Assembly: GCF_001509475.1 (NCBI RefSeq)
Contig: NZ_LLZG01000073.1
Coordinates: 1 to 15,232, forward strand
Source of the DNA: Streptomyces regalis
GTDB taxonomy: Bacteria; Actinomycetota; Actinomycetes; Streptomycetales; Streptomycetaceae
Length of the DNA: 15,232 nucleotides
Reading direction: 5' to 3'
Of the stretch, positions 13,665-15,232 are shown in pieces (position 1 is the first letter of the stretch; each line of letters opens with the position of its first letter). The notes beneath the pieces are model-generated. The model saw only the letters and a program-made list of their open reading frames with translations, was not told the origin of the DNA and ran no database searches. A program made the position numbers and the translations under genes.

Positions 13665-14972
13665 ACCCGCCTTCGCGGGCAGGTGGTTGAAGAGCAGATT
13701 CAGTACGATCGCCGTCAGGCAGCCCGCGCTGATCCCGCTGTTCATCACCGTCTGGAACCAGTCCGGGAACTTCTCGTAGATCGTCGGCACACCGACCGGC
13801 AGCACCCCCATGGCCACGGAAACGGCCACCACCGTCAGGTTGTTGTTGCCCTTGAAGTCCACCTGGGCAAGGGTCCTCAGGCCGCTCGCCGCCACCGTCC
13901 CGAACATCACCAGACCCGCACCGCCCAGCACCGGCGCCGGTATCGCCGCCACCACCGCGCCCAGCTTGGGCAGCAGGCCGAGCAGCACGAGAATGCCGCC
14001 CGCGGTGGCGACCACCCAGCGGCTGCGCACCCGGGTCATGCCGACGAGCCCCACGTTCTGTGCGTACGCCGTGTACGGGAAGGTGTTGAAAACGCCGCCC
14101 AGCACCGTCGACAGCCCGTCGGCGCGCAGGCCGTCCGAGAGGGAGCGCGGCTCGACCCTGCGGTCCGTCATCTCGCCGACGGCGATCAGGTCACCGGTCG
14201 TCTCGGTCATCGTCACCAGCGCCACCACCAGCATCGGCATGATCGCCGAGAACTCGAAGGTGGGCGCCCCGAAGTGGAACGGAGTGCTGATCCCGACCCA
14301 GTCGGCGTCCCCGACCCCGCCGAAGTCGGTGAACCCGAACGGCACCGCCACCGCGAGCCCGACCGCGATGCCGACCAGCACGGCGATCCGGCTGAGGAAC
14401 ACCGGCGCGAACCGCTGCACGCCGAGCACCACCGCGAGCACGAACGCGGCCAGTGCAAGGTTCTTCGGTTCCCCGAAGCCGGGTGAACCGACGCCGCCGG
14501 CAGCCCAGTTGCCCGCGACCGGCAGCAGCGACAGGCCGATGATCAGGATCACGGTGCCGGTGACGAGCGGCGGGAAGAAACGGAGCAGCTTCCCGAAGAC
14601 CGGCGCCAGCAGCACGATCGCGAGCCCCGCGACGATCACCGAGCCGTAGATCGCGGGCAGTCCGCCGCCTGTGGTGCCGATGAGCACCATGGGGGAGACC
14701 GCGGCGAAGGTACAGCCCTGCATGATCGGCAGCCGTACGCCGAAACGCCAGAAGCCGATGCACTGGATGAGGGTGGCTATGCCGCACACCAGCAGGTCGG
14801 CGGTGATCAGGTATGCCAGGTCTGCGGGCGGCAGCTTCATGGCGCCGCCGACGATCAGGGGGACGGCCACGGCGCCGGCGTACATCGCGAGTACGTGCTG
14901 GAGGCCGAAGGCGGCCAACTGGCGTTTGGGCGGGATCTCGTCTACGGGGTGCGCGGGCGCGGTTGCTGTCAT
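13584..14972 (-). CDS. NCS2-family nucleobase:cation symporter (xanthine/uracil permease)
   Basis: A 462-residue inner-membrane transporter with about 14 hydrophobic segments in the usual 7+7 pattern, expected to import a purine (xanthine or uric acid) or uracil with H+ or Na+. Family marks are LQHVLAMYAG at 24-33 (TM1 His26); TMTETTGD at 254-261, with Glu257 in the substrate-binding TM8 position; and the NCS2 signature QNVGLVGMTR at 305-314 followed by SR. The substrate cannot be fixed by eye, but the motif set resembles xanthine/urate more than UraA. The C-terminus is a hydrophilic tail (GGGVEKAVEKSREEAV) encoded antisense to the end of the ArsR-family gene. ATG 14972 begins the normal NCS2 N-terminus; the nearest good Shine-Dalgarno, AAGGAG, is 15 nt upstream, which is long. 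In-frame codons extend to 15083 but look non-coding. Confidence 0.9.
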   Translation of the reverse strand: MTATAPAHPVDEIPPKRQLAAFGLQHVLAMYAGAVAVPLIVGGAMKLPPADLAYLITADLLVCGIATLIQCIGFWRFGVRLPIMQGCTFAAVSPMVLIGTTGGGLPAIYGSVIVAGLAIVLLAPVFGKLLRFFPPLVTGTVILIIGLSLLPVAGNWAAGGVGSPGFGEPKNLALAAFVLAVVLGVQRFAPVFLSRIAVLVGIAVGLAVAVPFGFTDFGGVGDADWVGISTPFHFGAPTFEFSAIMPMLVVALVTMTETTGDLIAVGEMTDRRVEPRSLSDGLRADGLSTVLGGVFNTFPYTAYAQNVGLVGMTRVRSRWVVATAGGILVLLGLLPKLGAVVAAIPAPVLGGAGLVMFGTVAASGLRTLAQVDFKGNNNLTVVAVSVAMGVLPVGVPTIYEKFPDWFQTVMNSGISAGCLTAIVLNLLFNHLPAKAGSGAAEADGLPGGGVEKAVEKSREEAV

Positions 14973-14992
14973 GGGCGAGACCGTAGGCTCCT

Positions 14993-15007
14993 TGAACAGA
15001 TTGTTGA
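14993..15007. promoter_or_regulatory. Possible operator upstream of the permease
   Basis: TGAACA (14993-14998) and TGTTGA (15002-15007) form an inverted repeat with 5 of 6 pairs around a 3-bp spacer, about 20-35 bp before the permease start in a locally AT-rich patch. Position alone suggests regulation; I do not recognise the site. Confidence 0.25.
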
Positions 15008-15100
15008 TTTCGGGGGTGTTGCTGCTTCGTTTCTCGCTGCGGGTGGTGTGTGGCTGGTCGCGCCCACATGGCGCCAGCCGCACATCGATTCAGCCCGCGC

Positions 15101-15232
15101 CCCTAGGGCCTGTCTGACAATTCCCGCCTGCCCCGCGGCGTCTGGCACGCACGCTCGCCGCGTTGCCGAACCGCCCACGTGGCTCCGCCACGAGGGCGCT
15201 CCGGCGCCTTGCGATCGCACGCACCAGACGCC
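15101..15232. repeat. Multi-hairpin repeat-like element, possibly MITE-like, at the right edge
   Basis: An outer stem GGCGTCTGG (15137-15145) pairs perfectly with CCAGACGCC (15224-15232). It encloses a row of smaller hairpins: ACGC/GCGT (15151-15154 with 15160-15163), CGTGGC/GCCACG with a TCC loop (15178-15183 with 15187-15192), GGCGC/GCGCC (15195-15199 with 15204-15208), and the palindrome TGCGATCGCA (15210-15219). The flank CCCTAGGGCCTGTCTGACAA (15101-15120) resembles sequences I remember as widely dispersed in Streptomyces intergenic regions. The element may continue beyond the window. No coding is evident. Confidence 0.55.

Noticed and set aside
14973..15100. A purine riboswitch ahead of the NCS2 permease
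   Set aside because: I could not find the purine-riboswitch core or a convincing three-way junction in the leader; only a short inverted repeat is present.
14969..15220. An 83-codon minus-strand frame upstream of the permease
   Set aside because: It crosses the multi-hairpin element and permease leader, has no ribosome binding site that I can defend, and looks like the spurious small ORFs often called over such repeats.
1..15232. A CRISPR array, phage defence system or biosynthetic cluster
   Set aside because: No short regular repeats with unique spacers, no nuclease/helicase/toxin-type proteins and no biosynthetic core enzymes are seen; the tandem repeats present are contiguous and degenerate.

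Overview
The window looks like chromosomal DNA of a high-GC actinomycete, most likely Streptomyces or a close relative. The signs are very high GC with GC-rich third codon positions, GTG starts with GGAG-type ribosome binding sites, Tat/Sec-exported plant-polymer hydrolases carrying a CBM2, and CebR-like TGGGAGCGCTCCCA operators. I found no rRNA, tRNA, CRISPR array, transposase, integrase or phage gene.

Layout, left to right. (1) 1-175: a degenerate 44-bp tandem repeat. (2) 210-2746: an AidB-type acyl-CoA dehydrogenase (minus) divergent from a PaaX-family repressor (plus), with an imperfect palindrome between them. (3) 2858-2902: a long hairpin, probably a shared terminator. (4) 2935-7555: a secreted plant cell wall degradation divergon. 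A PL1 and a PL3 pectate lyase lie on the minus strand; a GH62 arabinofuranosidase and a CE1 acetylxylan esterase with CBM2 lie on the plus strand. The roughly 330 bp between them holds LacI/CebR-like operators, two of them inside a 22-bp tandem duplication and a third inside the spacer of a good minus-strand promoter. A strong terminator follows at 7561-7611. (5) 7704-12032: a 1442-residue P-type ATPase whose C-terminal half is an intact Ca2+-ATPase-like pump and whose N-terminal half looks like a dead, shortened copy of the same fold. (6) 12088-13664: an old yellow enzyme (minus) divergent from an ArsR-family repressor (plus) with one cysteine, and three matching palindromes between them. (7) 13584-14972: an NCS2 nucleobase permease (minus) that runs 81 bp into the convergent ArsR gene. 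(8) 15101-15232: a multi-hairpin repeat-like element at the right edge.

How the parts work together. The four hydrolases plausibly cooperate outside the cell: PL1 and PL3 cut polygalacturonate, GH62 removes arabinose side chains, and the esterase removes acetyl groups from xylan. They seem to be controlled together by a LacI-family regulator encoded elsewhere. The OYE/ArsR pair looks like a self-contained electrophile- or redox-responsive switch, and the AidB/PaaX pair looks like another local repressor-target unit. The least explained object is the ATPase with its built-in pseudo-ATPase half. All function calls come from reading motifs by eye; no database search was run.
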